From Alopecurus myosuroides (taxonomy: Eukaryota; Streptophyta; Magnoliopsida; Poales; Poaceae), in assembly GCA_028641055.1 (NCBI GenBank), contig CM054058.1:235269551-235333550 (forward strand): a DNA stretch of 64,000 nucleotides. The letters are read 5' to 3'. The notes under the pieces are model-generated. The model saw only the letters and a list, made by a program, of their open reading frames with translations, was not told the DNA's origin and searched no databases. Below, piece after piece: positions 46,822 through 58,228 of the stretch; position 1 is the stretch's first letter; the number at the start of each line of letters is the position of its first letter. A program made the translations under genes and the position numbers.

Positions 46822-48246
46822 TGATGCATGTAAAATGCATACATGAACTTTGCATGTTATTACTTGTTTTTCCTACATATTAGCAACTTATATTCATATT
46901 TTATAATGATTTGGGGGATTTTCTGAACAATCCCCCTTCTTTTGGTTCTAACCCTGTTTTTCCAGAAAACGTACTTTTTAGTGTTTCAGACTTTCCGGGA
47001 GCTTCGGGACTCCAAAAAGGGCAAGGCCAAAGAGCACGGTTCAGAATTTTCGAGACGAAGACCATGGGCCAAAGTAGAGGGCCAAAAGCCCAACCAGATG
47101 GAAAAGAGGACCCTCCACGCGGCCAGATTCCTTGGCCGCGTGTGGGGCCCCCTTTTTTCCCCCGTGGCTCCGATGCCGTCGATCTTTCTTCTCCCAAGTG
47201 TCTCGTGACCTAAAAATGACTATATAAAGGGTCCCCTGGCCTTTTCGAGAAGGAGGCGGCGCCGAGAGACGAAACCACGAAACAGAGAGACAGAAGGCTG
47301 CCGCCGGGGAAGATCGGCGGGGGGAAACGCCGCCGGGATCACCCCCGGAGGGCTCCACCCCCCTCCGGCGTGTTCATCATCAACATCTACAGCAAGATCA
47401 GCTCCATCTCTCCACTGTAATATCTTGGCAAACACGATGTATGATGCAATACTATATTCCCTTGATGTATTGTGTCTCCCCGTCTATGTTTGAATAGTGA
47501 ATTGTTCTTGGCAATGGTGAAATAGTTCGTTGATTGGTTGTATACAAGTTTGTTATCTTCTATGATTGTCTTTATGTACAATATATGAGTGCACGCATAT
47601 GTTGGGGAATGCATGTAAGGTGATCACCGGTAGCATAATGGAGTGGTGGTGACTTGGGAGTGACAGTAACCTGAGACCGAGCCACAAAGTTAAGTTATTG
47701 GGGGATATATATAGGGGACCTTAGAACGTAAGGCTATGGTGGGACTTTATGTCTTAATAAATCTTGTGCAGTCATTTACTTGGCCACATGATCCATCATA
47801 AGGGGTTGTAGATCATTTACTTGACTATACCTATTCATGGCTCCTTCCTAGAAGAAACAACTAAGACTAAAACATGTGCTTCACTAATTGTGACAACCAC
47901 ACGAACGAAACACATATTGCTAGAACACTTGCTCCCTTGAGATACTTGAGATATTTTCTGCTTGCTACTTGTGAAACTTGCTTAGAAACTTGCTCTAGAA
48001 ACTTGCTCTAGGATTACTTGCATTTCAAACTTGCTTCACTAGTTACTAGACAAACCACACTCCATGTCACTTGCTTTTAATTAGTTAGTTCCTTTTAGTC
48101 AAACTTATTTCTTTGCATAAACAACCATATAAGAGGGTTATAGGGATTTAGAGAATACATAGCTTACCTTCAGCTCCTCGTGGGTTCGACACTCAAATAC
48201 TTATCGAAAGGTACTACAATTGATCTCCTGCACTTGGGAGTCATCA
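46822..48246 (+). repeat. 5' LTR of Z
   Basis: Starts TGATGCATGTAAAATGCATA and ends GGGAGTCATCA. A TATATAAAG box lies at about 47220-47228. Differs from the 3' LTR at roughly 1-2% of positions by eye. Confidence 0.93.
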
Positions 48247-48256
48247 AGCACTTTTC

Positions 48257-48274
48257 TGGCGCCGTTGCCGGGGA
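48257..48274 (+). promoter_or_regulatory. Primer-binding site of Z, tRNA-Asp type
   Basis: TGGCGCCGTTGCCGGGGA begins ten bases past the LTR end and is complementary to the 3' end of plant tRNA-Asp. Confidence 0.9.
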
Positions 48275-48350
48275 GCGTTGTGCTAAGCTTTTATTCTTGT
48301 TTGCATTGCATACTAACATATGAACCTAAAACACACAAAAAAATTATAAA

Positions 48351-49088
48351 ATGGAAAACAACCAAACAATTTTAGAACTGTATAATATCTACCTTGAATT
48401 AGGACATGAAGTGTTTGAGGAGAAATTGAAAAATTATTTGCACAACAATCATATTTGTGGTAGTACTAATTCTTTGAACACCTTTATTGCTAAGGAAAAC
48501 CTTGAGCTTGGGGAAGTTTGTCTTGATGAATATGATATTTTTAATTCCCCTACTATTGAGGATAAAAATGATATACTTGCTGATTCTATGGAAAGTTTTA
48601 AGCTCGGGGAAGTTGGTTTTGATGAGCATGATATTTCTAGTTCCCCAAGCTTGGAGGAGAAAATTCACTTTGATGATACTATGCCTCCTATATATGATGA
48701 TTGCAATGAAAAGTATGAATGTTTAACTCCCACTATCACTAATGAGGATTTTACTTATGTGGAGAGTAGTGATTCTTTTATGCATGTGGCTCATGATAAG
48801 AATGTTTTATGTGATATTCATATTGTTGAATCTATTCATGATGCTACTGAAAATTATTATGAGAGAGGGAAACATGGTTACACATATTTCAAAAATATTA
48901 AGTTTCCCCTCTTTATGCTGAAAGTATTGAAGTTGCACTTGATCTACCTTTCTATGCTTGCTATTATGTGCTTCTTTTATTTGTTTCATTACAAAATTCC
49001 AATGCATAGGAAAGGGGTTAGACTTAAAAATAAATTGTTTAATATTTTTTGGTGTGTTCCTTATGCTTTAATTTCCTATTCGGTTTGA
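48351..49088 (+). CDS. Element Z ORF: acidic protein with internal duplication and C-terminal membrane segment
   Basis: The 245-codon frame starts at ATG 48351, about 75 bp past the primer site, and ends TGA 49086-49088. I recognise no named domain. Residues about 50-110 contain two copies of a motif of the form LGEV-x-DE-x-DI-x-SP-S/T-x-E-x-K, about 40 residues apart. The middle is acidic. Residues about 185-245 hold two hydrophobic segments (LKLHLIYLSMLAIMCFFYLF; LFNIFWCVPYALISYSV) separated by a basic stretch, suggesting membrane association. Position where gag would start suggests a relic or substitute. Similar hydrophobic tails occur in proteins predicted from Triticeae Athila-type elements (from memory). 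Function unknown. Confidence 0.55.
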   Translation: MENNQTILELYNIYLELGHEVFEEKLKNYLHNNHICGSTNSLNTFIAKENLELGEVCLDEYDIFNSPTIEDKNDILADSMESFKLGEVGFDEHDISSSPSLEEKIHFDDTMPPIYDDCNEKYECLTPTITNEDFTYVESSDSFMHVAHDKNVLCDIHIVESIHDATENYYERGKHGYTYFKNIKFPLFMLKVLKLHLIYLSMLAIMCFFYLFHYKIPMHRKGVRLKNKLFNIFWCVPYALISYSV

Positions 49089-52000
49089 GCACACATTTAT
49101 GATTTTTCAACATGTAAAATACCTTTACCTACTGTTATCTATCATTTAGTTTAAGATTTTCATTTTATAAAATTTTTGGGAAAGTAAATGAGAAGGATGA
49201 GTAATGGAGAAGTTGGGGTCAACCTTGAACATGTGTTGTTCATGCCAATGAAACCATTGCAAAGTCTCTATCATTAAAACTTTTTCTAAATCTAAAAACA
49301 ATAAAAAATATTAGTTCACTACTGTAACATCACATTTCTGTCTTATTTCTCATCATAAATGGCAAGAATAATCTTATATGAGAGATAGCATTAAACAATA
49401 GTAATTAGCTGTCCAGAAAACAGATTCCTGAACTTCACTGCAAAAAATGTTTAAAATCACATAAGTGGAATTTTGACCTGGTAATTTACGACAGCAACAT
49501 TTAGTTATCACTACATATTTCATTAGTTTTAAGTTTTCTGATTTGAGCAACTTAAGTGCCTCTAAAAATTCACTCTTTACGGGTTGTTCAGTTTTTGGCA
49601 GATTATGTCTTTATTTTGCATTGCTCTCATTACTTGTGTTTTGTGTGGTTCTTTTGATCAAGGAGCAATGCACAACTGTAGTAACAGTAGTTAATATTTA
49701 GAATCAACTTATGATGTGTCTTTTCTGTACCTATGTGGATTTTATTTATGGAGGCACTAACCCCTCTAATCAAGTTTTATGTTGAGATTTGTGTAAGAAG
49801 AATTTTTCAGGAGGAAGAGTTGAGTGAGATGAACAAAGATCAAGAGGGAAAACCAATCAAGATTGGGGATGTACCCCTGGGCTCACCCTACATGTATCAA
49901 ATAAGTACAAGAATCCAAGCTTGGGGATGCCGAGCCACCTCACTCCAACCATCATGATATTAAGTAAGAAAAGCCTAGCTATACGGCTATCAATAAAGCG
50001 CTTTACGGGAGGCAACCCGGTTGTTCTTAGTTGGTTTTTCCTAGTGTCCTCTTGCTGTAACGAGAGACTTAGTCTTTAGTTTAGTTTCTGGAGTTTTCAA
50101 TAAAGTGTCAAGTTTCACCCATTTAAATTTAAAAGTTGCTATCCTAGTGCTTGGAATTTCTGTTTCAGCACGATTCTGCTCACCGTACGATTTTTCATTT
50201 TTTATCTGTAAGTCGGATTGAGCTAATTTTTTATTATGTTCTGCAACTTTTCATACTATGTAAGCACAAAAATTGGATTAATTTTTTGATGAGTCTAGCT
50301 TAGGGAAAAAGTTCGTTTTGCTGCTATTGCTTTTCTGGACAGATTTTCCCTTCTTTTGTTGGATGCACTCTTTGGGTTTGGGACATGAATTTTCTTGATC
50401 TTTTCGAGCTAGAGAGTGAACATAAAACATTATGAACCTTATTTTCTATCTTATGGAGCATTTGTTTTGGAATTTTGTGCAGCATGCATACGTTTTGTTT
50501 GTCCTTGCTAATCTCACCCCACAGAAAAAGAATGGGAGAAACATGTTTTGTAAAGTTTTTTTCACAGGGAATAGAGGAGCTGCGCCAAGAGAGATCCAAG
50601 AGTGGTGAAAACCACAAGATTGGGGATGTGGTGAATACCCCCCTGGACCAACACTATTTTGGTTAGCACACGTCTACTTTCTGTTTTTCTAAGCAAAGCA
50701 TTTATCGTAGAAACTTGAAGCGTCTAGTTTTGTTTTTTTTAGTTTATTTGTGAGACCACCACCACAAATATCTTTATGAGAATCAGCTACTAGAATAATG
50801 GGTTGAATTAAGTTGGATTCTGTTATATTTATTGGGAAAGGGATGCTTTAGTTGATTATAAAAGCTACTTATAGTTGCATGATTTATATGCTGTTTTAGG
50901 TGTAGAAATTTGCAATAGTGTTGTCATGAGCTATCTCTTATTCATGTTTTTGATGTTAATTGTTACTTTACTTAGTTTGTCATGAAATGAGTAGTTCTAT
51001 GGACACTAATGCATGCATAGTATCTGGTCAACTATCTCCCTCTTGCTAGCCAAAAAAGTAAAAATTCCAACAAGTATAAACTTGTTTCCAACACCCTTTA
51101 GCCAAGTATTTCCAGTGAGTCCACCATATCTACCTATTAGCTTCAGAGCTATTCCGAGTATGTTCACCATGTTATAGTGTTATTTATGTTCTAAATTAAG
51201 ATATTCACTTTATTAATTGTCATGAGCTGAATTTGGGATAGGACTCTCACGAACTTTTGAATGCACACCTTTACTTTTCATTGCACTTAATAAACATGAC
51301 CCAATAACGGGAGATAAAAGTTTTGCGTTTGACAAGTGTTTGGTTGGGAGCTAGATATAAACGTGTATCACTGGAAAGCTTTCAACATTGCACAAAAATT
51401 TACATTTGGTTGATATCATGTACTTTTGTTTTTGGACTCCTGCCATGCCAAAATGAAATAGAGGAATAGTAAGTTTTGATGAGTAAGTATATTTATGACT
51501 AGAGAAACGCATTGGGCCGCTAACCCAAGCCATGCTTGATCATGGTGGAAATTTACTTACAGCTAGAGTGGACTCTACAAACACATCCTACAATAAAATA
51601 AGAAGCTATGCATATAGTGAATGAAATAAAAAAGGATGATGAGTCTACTCCGTTTTTTCATCTTGTGATTGTGACATGGGCTGGTTTCCATGTCATGGGG
51701 CAAGAGGTACCTCTTTGCGGTTCTCTATGATGTCATTAATACTTATTATGATTGTACAAAGCTTATTAGGAATCTTAAGTTGAGTAATCATGGAGTAGGT
51801 TTTCACACTCACGGGGCATGAGGCATTCAACCAACACCTTGTCAATCACATTACTTCAACATTCACAATTTAAGATGCTAGTGATAAAGGGGAAATGAGA
51901 GTCTTAGACCAATGGATGCCACATTTCAATTAGTAATTTTAGTTGAATAATTTAGAGGCTAAATAAGACTTGATCATGTTTTACCTCTACTCAATTTTCT

Positions 52001-52300
52001 CCAAAGTGTCCACCATATTTTCTATTTTCCATTATGCTATTCTTTGACCAATATAGGATTTTATTTTTCATTTTGTGTATGCATTTGGTCCATAGTGCTT
52101 TTATTTCATTTTACACTTTGTGAACTTTCATGAAGCATCTTTGCTTGCATATTTAATATTTCTTATAACATGAATTGTATGTTTCTACTCATCTACATTA
52201 TGAATCATTTGATTATATGTAGCATGAATAATCTTCTTTGAAATTCCAAGATTGTTTTAAAATGCAGAGTCCATGTTAGTTTTATCACCTTCATACTCGA
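49089..52300 (+). other. Element Z internal region without gene
   Basis: AT-rich with scattered stops. Two segments contain the phrase AAGATTGGGGATGT (49858-49871 and 50620-50633), and 49997-50028 has GCGCTTTACGGGAGGCAACC, both recurrent in Athila-type internal DNA. No gag or pol motif in any frame. Confidence 0.6.
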
Positions 52301-52315
52301 GGACGAGTATGGGTT

Positions 52316-52330
52316 AAGCTTGGGGGATGT
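52316..52330 (+). promoter_or_regulatory. Polypurine tract of Z
   Basis: AAGCTTGGGGGATGT directly precedes the 3' LTR. The same motif, one G shorter, is used by the element at 4381-9670. Confidence 0.75.
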
Positions 52331-53755
52331 TGATGCATGTAAAATGCATACATGAACTTTGCATGTTATTACTTGTTTTTCCTACATATTAGCAACTTAT
52401 ATTCATGTTTTATAATGATTTGGGGGATTTTCTGAACAACCCCCCTTCTTTTGGTTCTAACCCTGTTTTTCCAGAAAACGTACTTTTTAGTGTTTCAGAC
52501 TTTCCGGGAGCTTCGGGACTCCAAAAAGGGCAAGGCCAAAGAGCACGGTTCAGAATTTTTGAGACGAAGACCATGGGCCAAAGTAGAGGGCCAAAAGGCC
52601 AACCAGGTGGAAAAGAGGACACTCCACGCGGCCAGATTCTTTGGCCGCGTGTGGGGCCCCCTTTTTGCCCCCGTGGCTCCGATGCCGTCGATCTTTATTC
52701 TCCCGAGTGTCTCGTGACCTAAAAACGACTATATAAAGGGTCCCCTGGCCTTTTCGAGAAGGATGCGGCGCCGAGAGACGAAACCACAAAACAGAGAGAC
52801 TGAAGGCTGCCGCCGGAGAAGATCGGAGGGGGGAAACGCCGCCGGGATCACCCCCGGAGGGCTCCACCCCCCTCCGGCGTGTCCATCATCAACATCTACA
52901 GCAAGATCGGCTCCATCTCTCCACTGTAATCTCTTGGAAAACACGATGTATGATGCAATACTTTATTCCCTTGATGTATTGTGTCTCCCCGTCTATGTTT
53001 GAGTAGTGAATTGTTCTTGGCAATGGTGAAATAGTTCGTTGATTGGTTGCATACAAGTTTGTTATCTTCTATGATTGTCTTTATGTACAATATATGAGTG
53101 CACACATATGTTGGGGAATGCATGTAAGGTGATCACCGGTAGCATAATGGAGTGGTGGTGACTTGGGAGTGACAGTAACCTGAGACCAAGCCACAAAGTT
53201 AAGTTATTGGGGGATATATATAGGGGACCTTAGAACGTAAGGCTATGGTGGGACTTTATGTCTTAATAAATCTTGTGCAGTCATTTACTTGGCCACATGA
53301 TCCATCATAAGGGGTTGTAGATCATTTACTTGACTATACCTATTCATGGCTCCTTCCTAGAAGAAACAACTAAGACTAAAACATGTGCTTCACTAATTGT
53401 GACAACCACACGAACGAAACACCTATTGCTAGAACACTTGCTCCCTTGAGATACTTGAGATATTTGCTGCTTGCTACTTGTGAAACTTGCTTAGAAACTT
53501 GCTTTAGAAACTTGCTCTAGGACTACTTGCATTTTAAACTTGCTTCACTAGTTACTAGACAAACCACACTCCACGTCACTTGCTTTTAATTAGTTAGTTC
53601 CTTTTAGTCAAACTTATTGCTTTGCATAAACAGCCATATAAGAGGGTTATAGGGCTTTAGAGAATAGATAGCTTACCTTCAACTCCTCGTGGGTTCGACA
53701 CTCAAATACTTATCGAAAGGTACTACAATTGATCTCCCGCACTTGGGAGTCATCA
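52331..53755 (+). repeat. 3' LTR of Z
   Basis: Same length (1,425 bp) as the 5' LTR and nearly identical. Followed by the AGTAC duplication and T2 sequence. Confidence 0.93.
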
Positions 53756-53862
53756 AGTACTTGTTCATACAAACGAATAGAAGCATTACAATAAAATTTA
53801 CATTGTAAAGTGCAGTAATGCTCCTATTTCCTATTTCTCCTATCCAGGGCGAGGAAAATTCT

Positions 53863-56766
53863 TCAAGCATCCGAGTCTTCTTCGCTGCTGTCCTCCTCGG
53901 GGGCTCCTGGAATCTCTTCTTCCCGATAGGTGATGGAGATATTCACCATAGAAGCGATCTTGGTAGCGTGACCTTTGATTTTATCAAAGATGGTGGTCCG
54001 CTGGGTCTCCGTATATCCTAGAGGGATACCGGACGCCACGCGCCAAGATTTGGCACTGGGATAATGCATACGCATAAGTCCTAAAGCAATGCGCGCACCA
54101 CCCCGTGCCGCGGAGCGCAAGGTGGATTCCTTGGACTCCGCAATTTCTATGATGGCTCCCGACAGTTTTTCAACTTCCGAGTGTTCCCCAGACTTTGCGG
54201 GAAGGTATCTGTTGATGAGCAACATTCCCGCAGCTTTGATCGCGGTGAACACCTTCCCAAAAGCTCGGATTTTCTCAATCCGAGAAAGTGCTGGGTTATC
54301 TCTTGTTTTTTTTCAGAAAAACAACCGAAGGGTTAGTGAAAAAGCAGAGAAAGGAATTAAAACATGGAAAATCCGGTAAAAGTATTTAACTTATCGAGGA
54401 TCTTGTCCATCTCAGATCCTTCCTCCAGGCGCAAGGTCAAGGCATGCTCCAAATCTTGGATGGTGGCCTTGTCCTTGTCAGCTTGCTGGGAGGCCTTGGA
54501 TTGAGCAATGCCAAGAGCCAAATTGCTGGCCTCCATCTCCTTCTGAACCTTTATAAGCTCCTTATGAAGGTCCAGGTTCTCCCGGCGGAGATTCTCGACG
54601 TTGCCAGCATCTTCAGCAACTTGTTTGGCTCTCGCCAAAGCAGCTGAAAAGCGAGAAAAAATTCCGGGTTAAGAAAACTCGGAAAAATACTTAGGAAAAA
54701 TTATGGACAAGAAACTTCAGAGAACTAAAATATACCTGTTGTTTCCTCCAGCTGTAGCTGAGACGATGCCAGCTCTGCTTCCTTAACGTCTAGAATAGAT
54801 AGAAGGTTTCTAACCTCCTTATTCTTGACGGTAAGTTTGCTGAAAACTTCCAGGTTTATAGTTTCAGCGGTTTGCTGAAACACGGAAATGAAACGACGTG
54901 TTTAAGTTAGAAACAAGCATGATAATGAAAGCATTAAGTGAAAAGCAGGCATTTGACTTATTGCTTGGGGGCTAGAGATAATACCTGGCTCATCCGCTGT
55001 AAACCTGCCAAATTTTCGGTGAACTCCTTTGCGTACTCAGCAAAAAGAGTCCCGGCAGCGCTAAGGCCCTCGTTGATATTCTTGAATTCTTTATCAAAGG
55101 TGGGAATTTCCTCTTCAGTTATCCGAGAAGGACCTCCCACCTCAGGGACCGCCCTTTCCCTCGTGTCCGTTTCCGGCACAATGGGCTGGCTGGTCTGCTA
55201 GGTTTCGACGTTGGGGGCAGCAGCGTGCTCTTCTGTTGCTACTATCGGGGTATCCGGAGCAGTAGCAGGGGAAGGATGTGGGCCTCTGCTGGCCACAGAT
55301 TTATGCCTCTTTAGCTTTTTGGGCTTCAGAGTTGTGGGGGCCAAGCTAAAAAAGAGAAGGGCCGAAAAGTTAAAACTCCGAGGCAAAGGAAAAAACTCCG
55401 ACAAAGAAACACCTAGACGCTCAAACCTGGAGGTGGCGACGGGAACCCCGTCAAGATCAATGATTTCCTGTGAAATGGATATCTTCTTGCGCTTACGTCT
55501 GCCGACAAAGGCGGCGCATAATGCCTCCAGCTCGGCGTCGGAAGCAAGTTCCGACTCAGGAAGCTCGGTGATCTGTTAAAAAGGCAAAAGTCGAGTTAAA
55601 AACACGAAACCGAGAAAACGAAAAGGATCTAAACCCGAAAGGCAAAGAAATTGTACCTTGGGAGCCGGATTTGAAGCTGTATACAAGTGTCGGCTTTCTT
55701 CATATTGGTCGCGTGAGGCGACCAATTGATTCGCGCGTCTCCGCAAATCTTTTGCCGTACAAATCTTGCTCGTTGTCCGCATAGTATCGCCGGTTCCCGT
55801 GTAATCACAAGGAAGGCAAGTGCCGTGATTAGCCAGAGGCTGAATCCGCCTTTCTAACCAGCATAGGACAGTGTCCATGCCAGTCATAGGCGGATTGGAG
55901 GCGACGAGCTTCGCGATGCGCCGCTTGATCCTGAGAAGATCCGGCGGCAGGGTTTGAACTGCTTAAGTTCCCCAATTCTCTTGGGGGACAGCAGCGGTGT
56001 TCGAAAAAGGTGGAACCCCGGTGGTTTTCCCAGGGAAGGGAACGTCGGGATGATAGAAGAAGGAACCCGTCCAGAATTTGACGGATTCCGATGTCTTAAT
56101 CTTGGGGAACCAATCCTCCCTAAATCTACGCAGGGTGAAGGAAATGGTCCCACAAGTTGGGAGTGCGCCCTCCGAGGAGTTCCGCTTAACCCCAAAACAA
56201 TATAGCCAGAAATCTAACCTAGGAGCTATACCTAGATATCCCTCGAAAAGGGCCTGAAATCCGGCTAAGTAAAGGATGGAGTTGGGTGGCAGATTGTGGG
56301 GTTGGATGTTATAGTGGGCTAGAACTTGGAGAAAAAAGGCGGACGGTGGAAAACCCATACCTCTTGCGATGTGGGAGGTAAGAAGAACCCGTTCCCCGTC
56401 TCTTGGCGCGGGCTCGGACTCGTCTTCCGGGCTCCGCCATTTCCCCTTAAGCACAAGCCCCTCCTTCTCCATTGTCGGAAGGAGGGAAGGCGGAATACTG
56501 CTCTGGCTCCAATTGCCGGCAGTTTCCCCTTCGTCTTCTCCCCTGGCGGCGGCGAACGCCGCAGCCACCGCGGCCGCAAGCTCGTCTCCAACGAGGGAGA
56601 TTTTCTCCTCCGCCGTCTTGGGCGCGAACGGCGGAGATGGCGCGGAGGAAGACCCCGCAAGATCTGTGGTGGCGAGAGGTATTTCCTCGCCCGCCGCACC
56701 GCTAGCAGTTTTCGCCGGCTCGTCGCCGGTGGCATGCACCGGTGAATCCACTAAGGGATCCATCAT
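53863..56766 (-). pseudogene. Antisense multi-exon gene of T2 (copy A), putative gypsy-type transposon domain plus coiled coil
   Basis: Read on the minus strand. Probable exons: 56766-55657, 55572-55427, 55345-54985, 54874-54736, 54643-54391 and about 54303-53863, with GT donors and AG acceptors. Exon 1 has an Ala/Glu-rich start, then a conserved domain (MGFPPSAFFLQVLAHYNIQP; FQALFEGYLGIAPRLDFWLY; FGVKRNSSEGALPTCGTISF) that I recognise as the 'putative gypsy type transposon' domain of plants (PF04195-like). Later exons are Lys/Glu-rich and predicted coiled coil (DLHKELIKVQKEMEASNLAL), ending in a conserved helical block (GGARIALGLMRMHYPSAKSW) and an acidic tail. Stops at 55963-55965 (TAA) and 55198-55200 (TAG) disable this copy. 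It lies opposite in direction to gag-pol, between pol and the 3' LTR, as does an antisense gene in the maize Grande element. Biochemical role unknown. Confidence 0.75.
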
Positions 56767-56978
56767 GTTGATAATCTCGTCGATCTCCGTTGCGACGAGC
56801 GTGCCGGTGAGGAGCTTGGAGATGCCATCAGTGGGCGGCGCGAAGGGTTTCCGGCTGCTCCGGTGAGGTTTCGGGCGGCGTTCGTGCGTGCGCTCGGGAG
56901 TGGCTCTGCTACGAACTTGGGCGCTGGGAATGGTGCTGCGAGTGAGGGCGGAAGGTTTGCTGAGGAGGACGGAGGCAG

Positions 56979-56988
56979 CTATTTATAG
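56979..56988 (-). promoter_or_regulatory. TATA box of antisense gene copy A
   Basis: The minus strand reads CTATAAATAG, 213 bp upstream of the copy A start codon. The same box precedes copy B at a similar distance, so it is a conserved antisense promoter element independent of the LTR promoter. Confidence 0.7.
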
Positions 56989-57377
56989 CCGGAATCCCGT
57001 CACGATGCGTGCTAACGGCTCTTTTGACCGTTGGATGATCAACACGTGTCACTCACCGGAAATTCCGGGAAATGAAACGACGGGTGATTATTGCTATCGC
57101 CTCGTTTCCCGCGAGAATCTGTCAGAGATATGTTTCTGAGTTTCCCGCCTGAAACCCAAACGTCCCTTACGTCAGCATGATTAAAGCGCTGACGTAGGAA
57201 GTTCCTTCTTCACGAAGGATCGTGAAAGAAAAGCCGGATTTTCTGGATTCCGAGTTTTGCGTTATAACATCCTTTGAGAAGAAGAAGAAGAATCAAGACT
57301 GCAAGCCGATATTTCTCGGAAAATATACAGTTGGCGAAAGACGGCGAATCAGAGTCTTAATCCTTCTTGGGGGCTAC

Positions 57378-57920
57378 TGTCGGATATATAATGAATAGGG
57401 GTATATCAGATGACAGTCCAAAGTGCTGGATTACCAGGGTGGCCGAAATGGTAGTGGGCTACGGTCCATTGGGCGGCCCAGTAAGCTGACGCACAGAAAC
57501 CGGATTCTAGAAGAACCCGGATCGCGGCCCACGTGATCTGGCTTGGAATAGAAGGCGGATTCCTTACTTTCCAAGTTAATAGTTACCGTAGTCTTCTAGG
57601 TTTCCTACTCTGTATGCCCTAATCCGGCTATTATATAAAGTCGGACGGGAGATATGATAGATAGACAAGAAGCTAAAGGCTAACTCGCCGAGAGGTTGAT
57701 CCTTGACGAGCAGCTAATAGAGCCTCACATTGTACTCTGTATTCCCAGGCTTTAGTCCTGAATAGTGAGATTGCAGGAGTAGGAACGTCGCATTACTGCG
57801 TCGTACCGAACCTGGGTAAAAACCCTGTGTCATTTTCCTTCGCACAATCACGTCCCCCCACATCTCTATCAGTAGTCTCATGGCACCCCCGTCTATGAAT
57901 TCTACTACGATGTCTCGACA
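57378..57920 (+). repeat. LTR2: 3' LTR of T2 (543 bp)
   Basis: Starts TGTCGGATATATAATG after the polypurine tract CTTGGGGGCTAC (57366-57377) and ends TGTCTCGACA. It carries TATTATATAAAG near 57630-57641. It differs from LTR1 and LTR3 at many positions, marking T2 as a separate family member. Confidence 0.9.
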
Positions 57921-58228
57921 TAAGTAAAAATGCCTTTAGTATGATCCATGTTTTCGAGTTTATACTGATTGGTTATACCTAATCACTTGGCATGAAGATT
58001 AAGTACTATAGAGCCATTTCAAACACTAAGGACAATTAAGACATATAAACCAGAGAGCTTAGAAGATAAAGGAATAAAAACCCGTAAAACTTGCAGAGAT
58101 TTAATAATATAACTGCAAAGGCGGAGTACTTGTTTATACAAAAGAATAGAAAGAATTACAATAAGTTTACATTATAATTACAATAATTCTTCTATTTCCT
58201 ATTTTTACCCAGGACCAGGAAACATCCT

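Larger units (their letters stand above)
46822..53755 (+). mobile_element. Complete non-autonomous LTR element Z (6,934 bp) with AGTAC TSD
   Basis: Two LTRs of exactly 1,425 bp (46822-48246 and 52331-53755) flank 4,084 bp of internal DNA. AGTAC occurs at 46817-46821 and 53756-53760. The empty site is preserved in T1 at about 58127-58137 (GGCGGAGTACTTGTTTAT), which confirms the insertion. The primer site (48257) and the pre-LTR motif CTCGAGGACGAGTATG resemble Athila-type elements. There is one ORF (48351-49088) but no gag, protease or pol, so Z needs another element's proteins. Confidence 0.93.
43309..57920 (+). mobile_element. Tat-lineage element T2, 5' part deleted, carrying element Z
   Basis: T2 starts abruptly in reverse transcriptase at 43309. 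It continues through RNase H, a second RNase H and integrase (to 46602), a spacer, element Z (46822-53755), the antisense gene copy A (56766-53863 on the minus strand), a polypurine tract (57366-57377) and LTR2 (57378-57920). Its 5' LTR, gag and protease are gone. The base run TAAGT after LTR2 (57921-57925) begins T1 sequence. The same site uninterrupted is seen in T2 itself at 46609-46613, so T2 inserted into T1 just past pol. Confidence 0.8.

Noticed and set aside
56319..57139. Plus-strand ORFs of 80-165 codons opposite the antisense gene
   Set aside because: Shadow frames of the conserved minus-strand exon 1; the protein similarity between copies A and B is on the minus strand only.
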